Shown here one piece after another: positions 16,657-26,215 of a stretch of DNA of 64,000 nt (the stretch's first letter is position 1; every line of letters starts with the position of its first letter). A program made the position numbers and the translations under genes. Source of the DNA: an uncultured Clostridia bacterium (GTDB taxonomy: Bacteria > Bacillota > Clostridia > Oscillospirales > Acutalibacteraceae). The stretch spans positions 1 to 64,000 of the forward strand of contig CAKZZL010000003.1 of the NCBI GenBank assembly GCA_937884995.1. Direction: 5' to 3'. The notes under the pieces are model-generated. The model was not told the origin of the DNA. It worked only from the letters and a program-made list of their open reading frames with translations, and did not search any database.

Positions 16657-17319
16657 ATGAAAAAAGACAGAAACTATACAGACAAAGTGCATCTCTGGGG
16701 AAGCATTTGGTCAATATCCGCCCTTGCTGTTTTATTCAGCGTTCCTCTCATATTTTCAATAGCCAATAACACATATCCTCAGTTAACTGTCCTCTTTAAG
16801 GCACTTGCAGCAGTTGTACCCATTTATTGGGGTACCGCAATAGTTGAGGTCATAACCTACACACCGCTCTTGGGAGCAGGAGGGACCTATCTTTCCTTTG
16901 TTACGGGAAATATCAGTAACTTGAAAATGCCATGTGCGATGAATGCGATGGAACGCGCCGATGTCAAGGCAAACAGTGAAGAAGGAGAGATCATATCAAC
17001 AATCTCAATCGGCGCATCCGCAATTACGACAACGCTGGTTATAGCGGTAGGTGTAATTGCATTTGCTCCGCTTCTTCCCCATATAACGGCGGACGGCTCA
17101 GTGATAAAGCCGGCATTCCAATATGTTATTCCTGCACTTTTCGGAGCACTTTGTGCATCTTATCTCGCAAAATACTGGAAACTTGCAATCGTTCCTATCC
17201 TTATCGGTGTTATCGTATATATCTTTTCACCGACAATGCCGGTCGGAACCATGATTTTCATAACGATTGTAGTAAGTCTCGCAAACGGCTTTGCAATGTA
17301 TAAATTAAAACTTGTATAA
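16657..17319 (+). CDS. Polytopic membrane protein, partner of the DUF5058 protein
   Basis: 220 aa from the ATG at 16657 (GGGGGT about 8 bases before it). Five or six helices. A conserved-looking central segment YWGTAIVEVITYTPLLGAGG followed by YLSFVTGNISNLKMPCAMNA has the Gly/Pro/Asn content of a transporter re-entrant loop. It sits between the DUF5058 gene and iolJ with short gaps. No named family recognised. Likely forms a two-component integral membrane transporter with its neighbour (inference). Confidence 0.65.
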   Translation: MKKDRNYTDKVHLWGSIWSISALAVLFSVPLIFSIANNTYPQLTVLFKALAAVVPIYWGTAIVEVITYTPLLGAGGTYLSFVTGNISNLKMPCAMNAMERADVKANSEEGEIISTISIGASAITTTLVIAVGVIAFAPLLPHITADGSVIKPAFQYVIPALFGALCASYLAKYWKLAIVPILIGVIVYIFSPTMPVGTMIFITIVVSLANGFAMYKLKLV

Positions 17320-17349
17320 GATTTTTTAAAAAATAACGGGGTGATAAAA

Positions 17350-18189
17350 ATGGCCTTGGTAACAATGAAAGAATTACTGACAATGGCTGAAAAAAATGAT
17401 ATAGCGACAGGCGCTTTTTCCGTAGGAAATATGGAAATGGTAATGGGTGCAGTTGTTGCAGCTGAAGAACTTAATACTCCAATTATTCTTCAAATTGCAG
17501 AAGTCAGATTAAAGAATTCTCCCTTGGAACTTATGGGACCTATGATGCTTGCAGCAGCAAAGAACGCAAAAGTGGACATAGCTGTGCATCTTGACCACGG
17601 ACTCAATATTGAAACCGTTCAGAAAGCGCTTGACCTCGGATTTACATCCGTTATGTTTGACGGCTCACTTTTAAGCCTGGAAGACAATATATCTTCGGTT
17701 AAAGAAGTAGTGAGAAGAGCCAGCAAATACGGCGCAACAGTGGAAGCTGAACTCGGAGTTGTAGGCGGAAACGAGGGCGAGGGAACTGCACATGAGATAA
17801 AATGCACATCTCCTGACGATGCAAAAATCTTTTGCGACGAGACAGGCATTGATGCTTTGGCAGTTGCAATCGGCAATGCTCACGGCAACTATCCGGTGGC
17901 ACCGCAGCTCAGACTCGACGTTCTTGATGATATACACAAAAAAGTTTCAACACCTTTGGTACTTCACGGCGGCACAGGTATAAGCGATGAGCAGTTCAGA
18001 CAGGCAATTAAGCTTGGCATACGCAAAGTAAATATTGCGACTGCATCATTTGATAAACTTGCCGAGTATGCAAAGATATATTGTGACAGCACAGAAAAGG
18101 CCAATTATTTTGAACTCAGCAGCAGGCAGGCCGAAGGCGTATATGAAAATGTAAAAAGACATATAAAAATTTTCAGCTTTATAGATTAG
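17350..18189 (+). CDS. iolJ: Class II aldolase, 6-phospho-5-dehydro-2-deoxy-D-gluconate aldolase (IolJ)
   Basis: 279 aa; the ATG at 17350 follows GGGGTG. Zinc-dependent class II aldolase: HLDHG (catalytic Asp and zinc His) near residue 81, VEAELGVVGGNEG near 135, LHGGTGIS near 207 and KVNIAT near 229. Sequence alone fits either fructose-bisphosphate or tagatose-type aldolases. The operon context, with every other myo-inositol enzyme present, makes cleavage of DKG-phosphate into DHAP and malonate semialdehyde the likely reaction. Confidence 0.87.
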   Translation: MALVTMKELLTMAEKNDIATGAFSVGNMEMVMGAVVAAEELNTPIILQIAEVRLKNSPLELMGPMMLAAAKNAKVDIAVHLDHGLNIETVQKALDLGFTSVMFDGSLLSLEDNISSVKEVVRRASKYGATVEAELGVVGGNEGEGTAHEIKCTSPDDAKIFCDETGIDALAVAIGNAHGNYPVAPQLRLDVLDDIHKKVSTPLVLHGGTGISDEQFRQAIKLGIRKVNIATASFDKLAEYAKIYCDSTEKANYFELSSRQAEGVYENVKRHIKIFSFID

Positions 18190-18199
18190 GGTGGTAGAT

Positions 18200-19216
18200 A
18201 TGAAATACGTAGAATTTGATCAAAGCAAGGAATTTGATTTAATACTTTTAGGAAGAGTTGCAGTTGACTTAAACCCCATAGATTACAACTGTCCCTTAAA
18301 TGAGAGTACAACATTCAAAAGATATCTCGGCGGTTCTCCTGCGAATATTGCCGTAGGTCTTGCAAGACTCGGTAAAAAAGTCGGCTTTTTTGCAAGAGTA
18401 TCCGATGATCAGTTCGGCACTTTTGTAACAGATTATTTTGCAAAAGAAGGAATTGACACATCTCATATAAAGAGATGCGAAAACGGAGAAAAAATCGGGC
18501 TCACTTTTACTGAGATAAAATCAGCTACAGAAAGTTCAATCGTAATGTACCGCAATGAGGCTGCAGATCTGAAACTTGATGTTGAGGATATTGATGAAGA
18601 ATATATAAAGAAAGGCAAAGCTATCCTTATTTCAGGTACTGCATTGGCAGAAAGTCCTTCCAGAGAGGCTGCATTAAAGGCTGTTGCTCTTGCCAAGAAA
18701 AACAATATCCCGATTATTTTCGATATAGACTATCGTGCATATAATTGGAAAAATGATGATGAGATCGCAATCTACTACTCTGCAGTTGCAAAAGAAGCTG
18801 CAATCATTCTTGGCTCACGTGAGGAATATGACCTTACACAAAAACTCATAAAGACAGATATGAATGATCTGGAGACAGCTGCATACTGGCACAAGCAGAA
18901 TGCTAAAATAGTAATAATCAAACATGGCAAGGAAGGCTCAACTGCATATACATGTGACGGCCAGAGTTTCTCAATAAAGCCTTTCCCGATTAAACTTCTG
19001 AAATCATTCGGTGGCGGAGACGGATATGCATCTGCATTCCTCTATTCACTTTTTGAAGGCAAGGAGATTATAGAATGTCTCGAATTCGGTTCGGCATCTG
19101 CGTCACTTCTTGTGGCTTCCCACGCATGTTCGGAAGATATGCCTTCTGTTGAAGCTATTGAAAAGTTCATAGCAGATGAAAAAGCAGAATACGGAGAAAT
19201 GATTGCAAGAGGATAA
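18200..19216 (+). CDS. iolC: 5-dehydro-2-deoxygluconokinase (IolC)
   Basis: 338 aa from the ATG at 18200, preceded by AGGGTGG. PfkB-family sugar kinase: LLGRVAVDLNPIDYN substrate-binding start, YLGGSPANIAVGLARLG (signature 1), and FGGGDGYASAFLYSL near the C-terminus, with the catalytic Asp in GGGD. Phosphorylates 2-deoxy-5-keto-D-gluconate before IolJ. It starts 10 bp after iolJ. Confidence 0.9.
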   Translation: MKYVEFDQSKEFDLILLGRVAVDLNPIDYNCPLNESTTFKRYLGGSPANIAVGLARLGKKVGFFARVSDDQFGTFVTDYFAKEGIDTSHIKRCENGEKIGLTFTEIKSATESSIVMYRNEAADLKLDVEDIDEEYIKKGKAILISGTALAESPSREAALKAVALAKKNNIPIIFDIDYRAYNWKNDDEIAIYYSAVAKEAAIILGSREEYDLTQKLIKTDMNDLETAAYWHKQNAKIVIIKHGKEGSTAYTCDGQSFSIKPFPIKLLKSFGGGDGYASAFLYSLFEGKEIIECLEFGSASASLLVASHACSEDMPSVEAIEKFIADEKAEYGEMIARG

Positions 19217-19220
19217 AAAG

Positions 19221-19886
19221 ATGAAAAAAACAGTGAAAAAGATAATCGCTTCACTTGTTTTAATAGGAATTATCTGTGCTGCATTTGTCGTATTCACGAA
19301 TGCATATATGATAACTTATGCAAAAAAATATATTTTGCCATACGACGATATCACGGAAAAACAATTTGATTGCATTATGGTGCTTGGCGCAGGACTTTGG
19401 GGAGATAACCCGTCACCCATGCTCGCCGAAAGGCTTGACTTCGGGCTTATGGCATATAACTCAGGATGCAGTGAGAAAATACTGATGTCCGGAGACCATG
19501 GTCAGGATAACCATGATGAAGTCAATACAATGAAAAATTATCTTGTAAACGAGGGCGTTGACAAAGATATAATATTTATGGATCATGCAGGCTTTTCAAC
19601 ATATGAATCCATGTATAGGGCGAAAGATATATTTGAAGTTGAGAGCATGCTGATAGTCACACAGACCTATCATTTATATAGGGCTGTATACAATGCCAGA
19701 AAACTCGGTATTGACGCATACGGCTTTGCAGCAGACAAACTTCAATATCCCATATATAACCATATACGGGAAATTGCAGCCAGAAGCAAAGACTTTATCT
19801 GGTGCATAATAAAACCGGAACCCACTTATCTGGGCGACAAGATACCGATAAGCGGCAGTGCTACGCTTACGGATGATAAAACATAA
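19221..19886 (+). CDS. SanA/YdcF-like (DUF218) membrane-anchored protein
   Basis: 221 aa from the ATG at 19221 (AGAGG eight bases before it), four bases after iolC. One N-terminal transmembrane helix (about 7-28). The domain carries IMVLGAGLW, LAERLDFGLMAYNSG, ILMSGDHG, FSTYESMYRAKDIF and TQTYHLYRAVYNARKLGI, the DUF218/SanA pattern. SanA-type proteins are linked to envelope permeability and vancomycin sensitivity, with biochemical role unsettled. Its presence in an inositol operon is unexplained. Confidence 0.87.
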   Translation: MKKTVKKIIASLVLIGIICAAFVVFTNAYMITYAKKYILPYDDITEKQFDCIMVLGAGLWGDNPSPMLAERLDFGLMAYNSGCSEKILMSGDHGQDNHDEVNTMKNYLVNEGVDKDIIFMDHAGFSTYESMYRAKDIFEVESMLIVTQTYHLYRAVYNARKLGIDAYGFAADKLQYPIYNHIREIAARSKDFIWCIIKPEPTYLGDKIPISGSATLTDDKT

Positions 19887-19905
19887 AACTGAAGGAGGTA
19901 AAGAG

Positions 19906-20676
19906 ATGTACTATAACCCGGATTACAACGAAAACGGCGAGAAGATTTTATGTCAGATGAACGGCGTTAACGCAAACATGCTCATGGACATAAAAGTAAA
20001 GCTTCTGAAGGCTGGAGAAGAGATCAAAATCTGCGAAGATAAGAATGAAACAGCAATACTTCTTATGGCAGGTGACATTGAGTATATATTCGAGGGAAAA
20101 AGCGAGAATGCCAAAAGACGTTCACCTTTCCTTGACAAAGCAACAGCAATTCACTTTTCAAAGAATATTGAGGTCAAAGTCAAGGCTAACGCAGATTCAA
20201 GAATAGTAATAGAGCAGACTGATAATGACAGAGATTTCGGTGTTCATTACTATAGAGGCGAGGACCTTATGATTCAGCATTTCGGTGCAGACCAATGGGA
20301 CGGCACCGCAGACAGACAGGTCCTTACGGTATTTGATTATGAATCAGCTCCTTATTCAAATCTTGTCCTCGGCGAAGTATTCCATAAACCGGGATGCTGG
20401 ACTTCTTATCCTCCTCATTATCATCCTCAGCCGGAAGTCTACTATTATGAATTCGACAAGCCACAGGGCTTCGGAGTGGGCTTTGACGGAGATGACTGTT
20501 TTAAGGTAGGAGACCGGGGATGCCTTTGCATCACTCCCATGCATACACATCAGCAGGCAGCGGCACCGGGATATAAAATGTGTTATGTCTGGATGATAAG
20601 ACATCTGGACGGAGATCCCTGGAGAAAGACAAGAATAGACGCACCGGAGCACAAATGGCTCCTTGATGAAAAATAA
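19906..20676 (+). CDS. iolB: 5-deoxy-glucuronate isomerase (IolB)
   Basis: 256 aa; the ATG at 19906 has a consensus AAGGAGGT seven bases before it, and the longer frame start is rejected. Bicupin metal enzyme with WTSYPPHYHPQPEVYYYEF supplying metal-binding His residues and a later PMHTHQQ. Converts 5-deoxy-glucuronate to 2-deoxy-5-keto-D-gluconate, the IolC substrate. 29-bp overlap of its rejected long frame with the SanA-like gene is not meaningful. Confidence 0.92.
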   Translation: MYYNPDYNENGEKILCQMNGVNANMLMDIKVKLLKAGEEIKICEDKNETAILLMAGDIEYIFEGKSENAKRRSPFLDKATAIHFSKNIEVKVKANADSRIVIEQTDNDRDFGVHYYRGEDLMIQHFGADQWDGTADRQVLTVFDYESAPYSNLVLGEVFHKPGCWTSYPPHYHPQPEVYYYEFDKPQGFGVGFDGDDCFKVGDRGCLCITPMHTHQQAAAPGYKMCYVWMIRHLDGDPWRKTRIDAPEHKWLLDEK

Positions 20677-20691
20677 ATGAGGTGACCTAGT

Positions 20692-22608
20692 ATGGCAGTA
20701 ATGACAACAGCGCAGGCACTTGTAAAGTTCCTGGATAATCAATATGTATCCTTTGACGGAAAAGAGACAAAGTTTGTCGACGGAATATTTACAATATTCG
20801 GACACGGCATTGTGCTCGGCCTTGGTGAAGCTCTGGATTCAAAAATCAGCAGCCTAAAAGTATATCAGGGTAAAAATGAGCAGGGTATGGCACATGCTGC
20901 TACAGCCTATGCAAAGATGAACAACAGGAGAAAGATAATTGCATGTTCCTCATCCATAGGACCGGGAGCTGCAAACATGATTACTGCAGCTGCAACCGCA
21001 ACTGTTAACCATGTTCCTCTTCTCCTTTTCCCGGCTGATACATTTTCCACAAGGCAGCCGGATCCCGTACTTCAGCAATTTGAGCAGGTGAATTCACTTA
21101 CTACAACCACAAATGATGCATATAAGGCAGTGACACGTTACTGGGACAGAATAGCAAGACCGGAACATCTCATGAGTGCCATGATCAATGCAATGAGAGT
21201 CCTTACGGATACAGCAGAGACAGGTGCTGTTGCTATTTGCCTTTGCCAGGATGTTGAGGGCGAAAGCTATGATTATCCTGATGAGTTCTTTGTAAAGAGA
21301 GTTCACAGAATTACAAGAATGCTTCCAAGCCCCGAAGAAGTTGAAGATATCTTCAATATCGTTAAAAACGCAACCAAGCCTCTCGTTATATGCGGCGGCG
21401 GAGTTCGTTATTCTGAGGCCGGACAGACACTTGAAAGTTTTTGCAGAGAATTCAATATTCCGTTTGCAGAGACACAGGCAGGAAAGTCAGCATGCCTTTC
21501 ATCCAATGAATACAACCTCGGCGGACTTGGCGTTACGGGCAATTCATCAGGAAATACAATTGCAAGAAATGCTGATGTCATCATAGCTGTCGGCACACGT
21601 TTTTCCGACTTTACAACAGGTTCAAAAGAACTATACAGAAAAGATGTAAAGATGGTAACAATCAATACATCAAGATTTGATGCATATAAGCTGGATGCAA
21701 CAAAACTTGTTGCAGATGCAAAACTCGGACTTGAGGCACTTGCAGAAAAGCTAAGATCGGTAGGATACAAGTCCGGATACACAGATGAAATCAAAGCAGC
21801 AAAAGACGGATGGGATAGGGAAATGGACTTCCTTTCAAAATACAGTTATGATGAGAACTTCAAACCTCTCATCGCTGCAGGTGATCCCAGAACTATTCCT
21901 GAATTTGCTGAAAAAATCGGCACACTTACTCAGACTGCAGCAGTAGCACTTATCAGAAAACTTATACCTGAAGACGCAATGTGTACTGCAGCTGCAGGCT
22001 CACTTCCGGGTGACCTTCAAAGAATGTGGACAACAGATGACAGATATTCATATAACATGGAATATGGATATTCATGCATGGGTTATGAAATAGCGGGTGC
22101 TCTTGGCTCCAAGATGGCACATCCTGAAAAAGAATCATATGCAATGTGCGGCGACGGCTCATATCTTATGCTTCATTCCGAACTTGTCACCAGTATTCAG
22201 GAAAAGAAAAAGATAAATGTACTTCTTTTCGATAACAGCGGTTTCGGATGCATAAACAATCTGGAAATGTCAAACGGTATAGGAAATCTTGCCACAGAGT
22301 TCAGATTCAGAGATGATAAGGGCGAACTTCTCGGAGATCTTGTTCCTATAGATTTTGCAAAAGCAGCAAGCGGGTATGGCGTGAAGACATACACCGCCCG
22401 CAACATTGATGAACTGGAATTTGCTCTGAAAGACAGCTTGAAACAGGAAGTATCCACCCTTATAGATATAAAGGTTTTGCCGAAGACTATGACAGATGGA
22501 TATGATTCATGGTGGAACACCGGAGTTCCTTCGGTTTCGCCAAGTCAAAAGGTTAATGATGCCTTCAAGGCGAAGGAAGAAAAAATAAATAAAGCAAGGA
22601 GATATTGA
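20692..22608 (+). CDS. iolD: 3D-(3,5/4)-trihydroxycyclohexane-1,2-dione hydrolase (IolD)
   Basis: 638 aa, the usual IolD length. ThDP-dependent enzyme of the acetolactate-synthase fold: N-terminal YQGKNEQGMAHAATAYAK with the ThDP-activating Glu; a middle domain with AETQAGKSA; C-terminal ThDP motif beginning CGDGSYLML and ending in CINN about 30 residues on. Opens the ring of the dione to 5-deoxy-glucuronate. GAGGTGA site before the ATG; stop is one base before iolE. Confidence 0.95.
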   Translation: MAVMTTAQALVKFLDNQYVSFDGKETKFVDGIFTIFGHGIVLGLGEALDSKISSLKVYQGKNEQGMAHAATAYAKMNNRRKIIACSSSIGPGAANMITAAATATVNHVPLLLFPADTFSTRQPDPVLQQFEQVNSLTTTTNDAYKAVTRYWDRIARPEHLMSAMINAMRVLTDTAETGAVAICLCQDVEGESYDYPDEFFVKRVHRITRMLPSPEEVEDIFNIVKNATKPLVICGGGVRYSEAGQTLESFCREFNIPFAETQAGKSACLSSNEYNLGGLGVTGNSSGNTIARNADVIIAVGTRFSDFTTGSKELYRKDVKMVTINTSRFDAYKLDATKLVADAKLGLEALAEKLRSVGYKSGYTDEIKAAKDGWDREMDFLSKYSYDENFKPLIAAGDPRTIPEFAEKIGTLTQTAAVALIRKLIPEDAMCTAAAGSLPGDLQRMWTTDDRYSYNMEYGYSCMGYEIAGALGSKMAHPEKESYAMCGDGSYLMLHSELVTSIQEKKKINVLLFDNSGFGCINNLEMSNGIGNLATEFRFRDDKGELLGDLVPIDFAKAASGYGVKTYTARNIDELEFALKDSLKQEVSTLIDIKVLPKTMTDGYDSWWNTGVPSVSPSQKVNDAFKAKEEKINKARRY

Positions 22609-22609
22609 T

Positions 22610-23503
22610 ATGCTCGACAGCAACAAAGTAAAACTGGGTATCGCCCCAATCGCATGGACCAATGATGATATGCCGGATCTCGGCAAAGAAAACACCTTTG
22701 AACAATGCATATCCGAAATGGCCCTTGCAGGCTATACAGGATGTGAAGTCGGAAACAAGTATCCGAGAGATACAAAGGTCTTAAAAAAGGCACTTGACTT
22801 AAGAGGAATGCAGATATGTAATGCATGGTTCTCATCATTCCTTCTTACAAAGCCTTATGAGGAAGTAGAAAAAGATTTCATTGAGCATATCAGCTTTCTT
22901 AAAGAAATGGGTGCCAAAGTCGTAGGTATATCCGAACAAGGCCACTCAATTCAGGGCACCGACAAGGCTATTTTTGAAGAAAAATATGTTATGAATGATG
23001 AAGAATGGGACAGACTTTGCAAAGGTATAAACAAACTCGGCAGAGTTGCAAAGAATATGGGCATAAAGATGTGTCTTCATCATCACATGGGTACAGTTGT
23101 ACAGACAGAAGCCGAAGTTGACAGATTGATGGCTAATACAGATCCTGAAGTATTCGGACTCTTGTTTGACTCAGGTCATCTTGCTTATTGTGATGAGGAC
23201 TACATGTCAGTATTAAATAAATATATTGATCGTATTTATCATGTTCATCTCAAAGATATACGTCCGGAAATCGTTGCAACAGTAAAAGCTGAAAAGCTCA
23301 GCTTCTTACAAGGTGTAAGACTCGGTGCTTTCACGGTTCCCGGAGACGGAAGTATTGATTTCAAGCCTATATTTGATGTGCTCGAAAAAGCAGGATATGA
23401 AGGATATGTGCTTGTTGAAGCAGAACAAGATCCCGCAATAGCAAACCCCTTTGAATATGCTTTGAAAGCAAGAAAATATATAAGAGAGACAGCAGGTCTT
23501 TAA
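22610..23503 (+). CDS. iolE: Inosose dehydratase (IolE)
   Basis: 297 aa, xylose-isomerase-like TIM barrel. It opens with VKLGIAPIAWTNDDMPDLG, the IolE signature, with metal-binding residues in LHHHMGTVVQ, FDSGHLAYCDED and VHLKDIRPE. Dehydrates 2-keto-myo-inositol (scyllo-inosose) to the dione used by IolD. Its AAGGAG site lies within the 3' end of iolD, so the pair is translationally coupled. Confidence 0.95.
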   Translation: MLDSNKVKLGIAPIAWTNDDMPDLGKENTFEQCISEMALAGYTGCEVGNKYPRDTKVLKKALDLRGMQICNAWFSSFLLTKPYEEVEKDFIEHISFLKEMGAKVVGISEQGHSIQGTDKAIFEEKYVMNDEEWDRLCKGINKLGRVAKNMGIKMCLHHHMGTVVQTEAEVDRLMANTDPEVFGLLFDSGHLAYCDEDYMSVLNKYIDRIYHVHLKDIRPEIVATVKAEKLSFLQGVRLGAFTVPGDGSIDFKPIFDVLEKAGYEGYVLVEAEQDPAIANPFEYALKARKYIRETAGL

Positions 23504-23530
23504 TAGAAAAAATTAAAAGGAGATAGAAAG

Positions 23531-25039
23531 ATGGCAGTAGAAAAACTACAGTATTTTGTAAACGGAGAATTCCGTGATTCCAAGACAGATACCTGGTATG
23601 ACCTACATAATCCGTCAACAGGTGAGATAACAGGGCAGGCTCCTTGCTGCACAAATGATGAAGTGCTTGAGGCTATACAGGCAGCTAAGGATGCATATCC
23701 CGGATGGAGAGCAGTACCTGCTATAAAGAGAGCTCAAATCCTATATAAGATTCGTGACCTTATAATCGAAAATATGGAAGAACTGACTATGTCAGTTGCA
23801 AAAGAAAACGGTAAAGTATGGAACGAATCCGAAGGCGATGTTCTCAAAGCAAAAGAGGGCACTGAACTTGCTACACAGGTTCCTTCACTTATGATGGGCG
23901 AGAGCATTATGGATGCTTCAAAAGGTTATGATACAGTTAAGTATCGTGAGCCTATCGGCGTATTTGCAGGCATAGTTCCCGTTAACTTCCCTGCTATGAT
24001 TCCATTTGGCTGGATGGCTCCTACTTGTATTGCATGCGGCAATACAATGGTATTGAAGGCTGCATCTCTCACACCGAAAACCGCAATGCTTTTTGCTAAG
24101 ATATATAAGGAAGCAGGCGTTCCGGACGGTGTTATAAATGTAGTAACATGTTCAAGAAACGAAATTAATACAATTCTCGATCATCCTGATGTTAAAGGTA
24201 TCACTTTCGTAGGCTCTACTCCTGTTGGACTTAAGATTTATCAGCGCGCTGCTGCAGCAGGTAAGAGATGTCAAGCACTTTGCCAGGCTAAGAATCATGC
24301 CCTTGTTATGGCTGACTGTGCACTTGAGAGAACAGTAGCAGGTGTTATCAACTCTGCATACGGATGCGCAGGACAGCGTTGTATGGCGCTTTCATGCTGT
24401 GTAGTAGAAGAGTCTATAGCAGATAAGTTTGTAGCAGAACTTAAAAAGCAAGCTCAGAATATTAAAGTAGGTCCTGCATGGGATAAGACATCAAAACTTG
24501 GACCTATTACTTATGAAAAGCACTACAAGGAAGTTATAGATGATATAACAAAAGGCGTTAATGAAGGTGCTGAACTTGTTCTTGACGGCCGAAACTATGT
24601 TGTTGAAGGTTATGAAGGCGGATACTTTGTAGGTCCGACAATCTTCGACCACGTAACAGAAGATATGACTATAGGACGCGATGAGGTATTCGGACCTGTT
24701 CTTTGCATCAAACGCTGCAAGAATTTTGAAGAAGGTCTTAAGATAATGAATGACAATCCATATGCAAACGGATCTGTTATTTACACACAAAACGGATATT
24801 TTGCACGTCAGTTTGTACGTTACACAGACGGCGGCCAGGTAGGCGTAAATGTCGGCATTCCGGTTCCGGTTGGCTTCTTCCCGTTCTCAGGACACAAGCA
24901 GTCCTTCTTCGGAGACCTTCATTGTCTCGGCAAGGATGCATACCGTTTCTTTACAGAATCCAAGGCTGTAACAACACACTGGTTTGATGAAGTAGAAGCT
25001 ACAGACACAAACGTTTCTACATGGGATGGAACAATATAA
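23531..25039 (+). CDS. iolA: CoA-acylating (methyl)malonate-semialdehyde dehydrogenase (IolA/MmsA)
   Basis: 502 aa aldehyde dehydrogenase. FVNGEFRDS start; NAD-binding FVGSTPVG near residue 223; catalytic Cys in GCAGQRCMALS near 285; FGPVL motif; ends with typical MmsA GVNVGIPVPVGFFPFSGHKQ. It lacks the usual ALDH general-base Glu motif, reading CQAKNHALVMAD as MmsA enzymes do. Converts malonate semialdehyde to acetyl-CoA and CO2, closing the inositol pathway. AAGGAGAT ribosome site. Confidence 0.94.
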   Translation: MAVEKLQYFVNGEFRDSKTDTWYDLHNPSTGEITGQAPCCTNDEVLEAIQAAKDAYPGWRAVPAIKRAQILYKIRDLIIENMEELTMSVAKENGKVWNESEGDVLKAKEGTELATQVPSLMMGESIMDASKGYDTVKYREPIGVFAGIVPVNFPAMIPFGWMAPTCIACGNTMVLKAASLTPKTAMLFAKIYKEAGVPDGVINVVTCSRNEINTILDHPDVKGITFVGSTPVGLKIYQRAAAAGKRCQALCQAKNHALVMADCALERTVAGVINSAYGCAGQRCMALSCCVVEESIADKFVAELKKQAQNIKVGPAWDKTSKLGPITYEKHYKEVIDDITKGVNEGAELVLDGRNYVVEGYEGGYFVGPTIFDHVTEDMTIGRDEVFGPVLCIKRCKNFEEGLKIMNDNPYANGSVIYTQNGYFARQFVRYTDGGQVGVNVGIPVPVGFFPFSGHKQSFFGDLHCLGKDAYRFFTESKAVTTHWFDEVEATDTNVSTWDGTI

Positions 25040-25049
25040 GGGGGATAAA

Positions 25050-26063
25050 ATGCTTAATATAGGTATTATCGGCGCAGGCCGTATAGGAAAAGTTCATCTT
25101 GAATCTATTTCTTATCATGTTAAGAATGCAAAAGTAGTTGCAGTTGCAGACCCTTTCATGAATGATGAAACAAGAGCATTCATCGAAGGCTTCGGAGTAG
25201 AGAAAATCTACAGTGACTATAAAAAAATTATCGATGACAGCGAAATTGATGCAGTTTTAGTTTGCTCATCAACAGATACACATGCAGATATCTCAATTGA
25301 GGCAATAAATGCAGGTAAGCATGTCTTCTGTGAAAAACCTGTAGACCATTCAGTGGCCAAGATCCAGGAAGTTGCAAAAGCACTTGAAGCACATCCGAAG
25401 ACCAAATTCCAGGTTGGATTCAACAGAAGGTTTGACCACAATTTTGCTGCTATACGTAAAGCATATGATAACGGAGCAATCGGCGAGGCTCATATCCTCA
25501 AGATCACATCACGTGACCCTGAACCGCCGAATCCGGCATATATCAAAGTATCAGGCGGCATATTCCTTGACATGACAATTCATGATTTTGATATGGCTTG
25601 TTTCCTCACAAACAGCGATGTTGAAGAAATCTATGTTAACTCTGCTGTTCTAGTAGATCCTGCAATAGGTGATCAGGGAGATGTTGATACAGCCATCATA
25701 ACAATGAAAATGTCAAACGGTGCTCTTGCTGTTATTGATAACTCAAGAAGAGCAGCATATGGTTATGATCAGAGAGCTGAACTCTTTGGCTCAAAAGGTA
25801 TGGTTGCTACATCAAATGATACTCTTTCATCCGCAGTAATCTCAAATGAAAATGGAGTAACTGCTGAGAAACCTCTCTTCTTCTTCCTTGAAAGATATAT
25901 GGAATCATTCTCTGAAGAAATGAGGCAGTTCGTTGATGCGTGTGAAAATGACAAAGATGTAGCTGTAGGAATTCATGCAGGCATTCAGTCAGTTAAAATA
26001 GGACTTGCAGCAAAGAAATCCGTTGAAGAGCACAGACCGGTTTTGCTTAGTGAAATTCAATAA
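25050..26063 (+). CDS. iolG: myo-Inositol 2-dehydrogenase (IolG)
   Basis: 337 aa from the ATG at 25050, preceded by AGGGGG; the earlier frame start inside iolA is rejected. Gfo/Idh/MocA family: NAD-binding GIIGAGRIGKVH, catalytic Lys in HVFCEKPVD near residue 97, QVGFNRRFD, and SGGIFLDMTIHDFDMA with the catalytic Asp/His near 172-176. First enzyme of the pathway, oxidising myo-inositol to scyllo-inosose. Last gene of the operon, followed by a strong terminator. Confidence 0.93.
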   Translation: MLNIGIIGAGRIGKVHLESISYHVKNAKVVAVADPFMNDETRAFIEGFGVEKIYSDYKKIIDDSEIDAVLVCSSTDTHADISIEAINAGKHVFCEKPVDHSVAKIQEVAKALEAHPKTKFQVGFNRRFDHNFAAIRKAYDNGAIGEAHILKITSRDPEPPNPAYIKVSGGIFLDMTIHDFDMACFLTNSDVEEIYVNSAVLVDPAIGDQGDVDTAIITMKMSNGALAVIDNSRRAAYGYDQRAELFGSKGMVATSNDTLSSAVISNENGVTAEKPLFFFLERYMESFSEEMRQFVDACENDKDVAVGIHAGIQSVKIGLAAKKSVEEHRPVLLSEIQ

Positions 26064-26074
26064 AATATCTTGAT

Positions 26075-26106
26075 AAGTGCCGGCATAAAAGCCGGCGCTT
26101 TTTTTT
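26075..26106 (+). terminator. Terminator of the inositol operon
   Basis: AAGTGCCGGC / GCCGGCGCTT stem with loop ATAAAA and a run of eight T. Confidence 0.95.
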
Positions 26107-26158
26107 CGCTGAGAATCTATAATATTGAAAAGTGTATAATACTGTTAGAAATATTCAA

Positions 26159-26187
26159 TTGACATTAAAGGGGTGATAGTATATTAT
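26159..26187 (+). promoter_or_regulatory. Promoter of the glycosyltransferase gene
   Basis: TTGACA (26159-26164), 17-bp spacer, TATTAT (26182-26187). Confidence 0.7.
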
Positions 26188-26215
26188 AAAAACAAGAAAA
26201 AACAGAGGTGTCATT

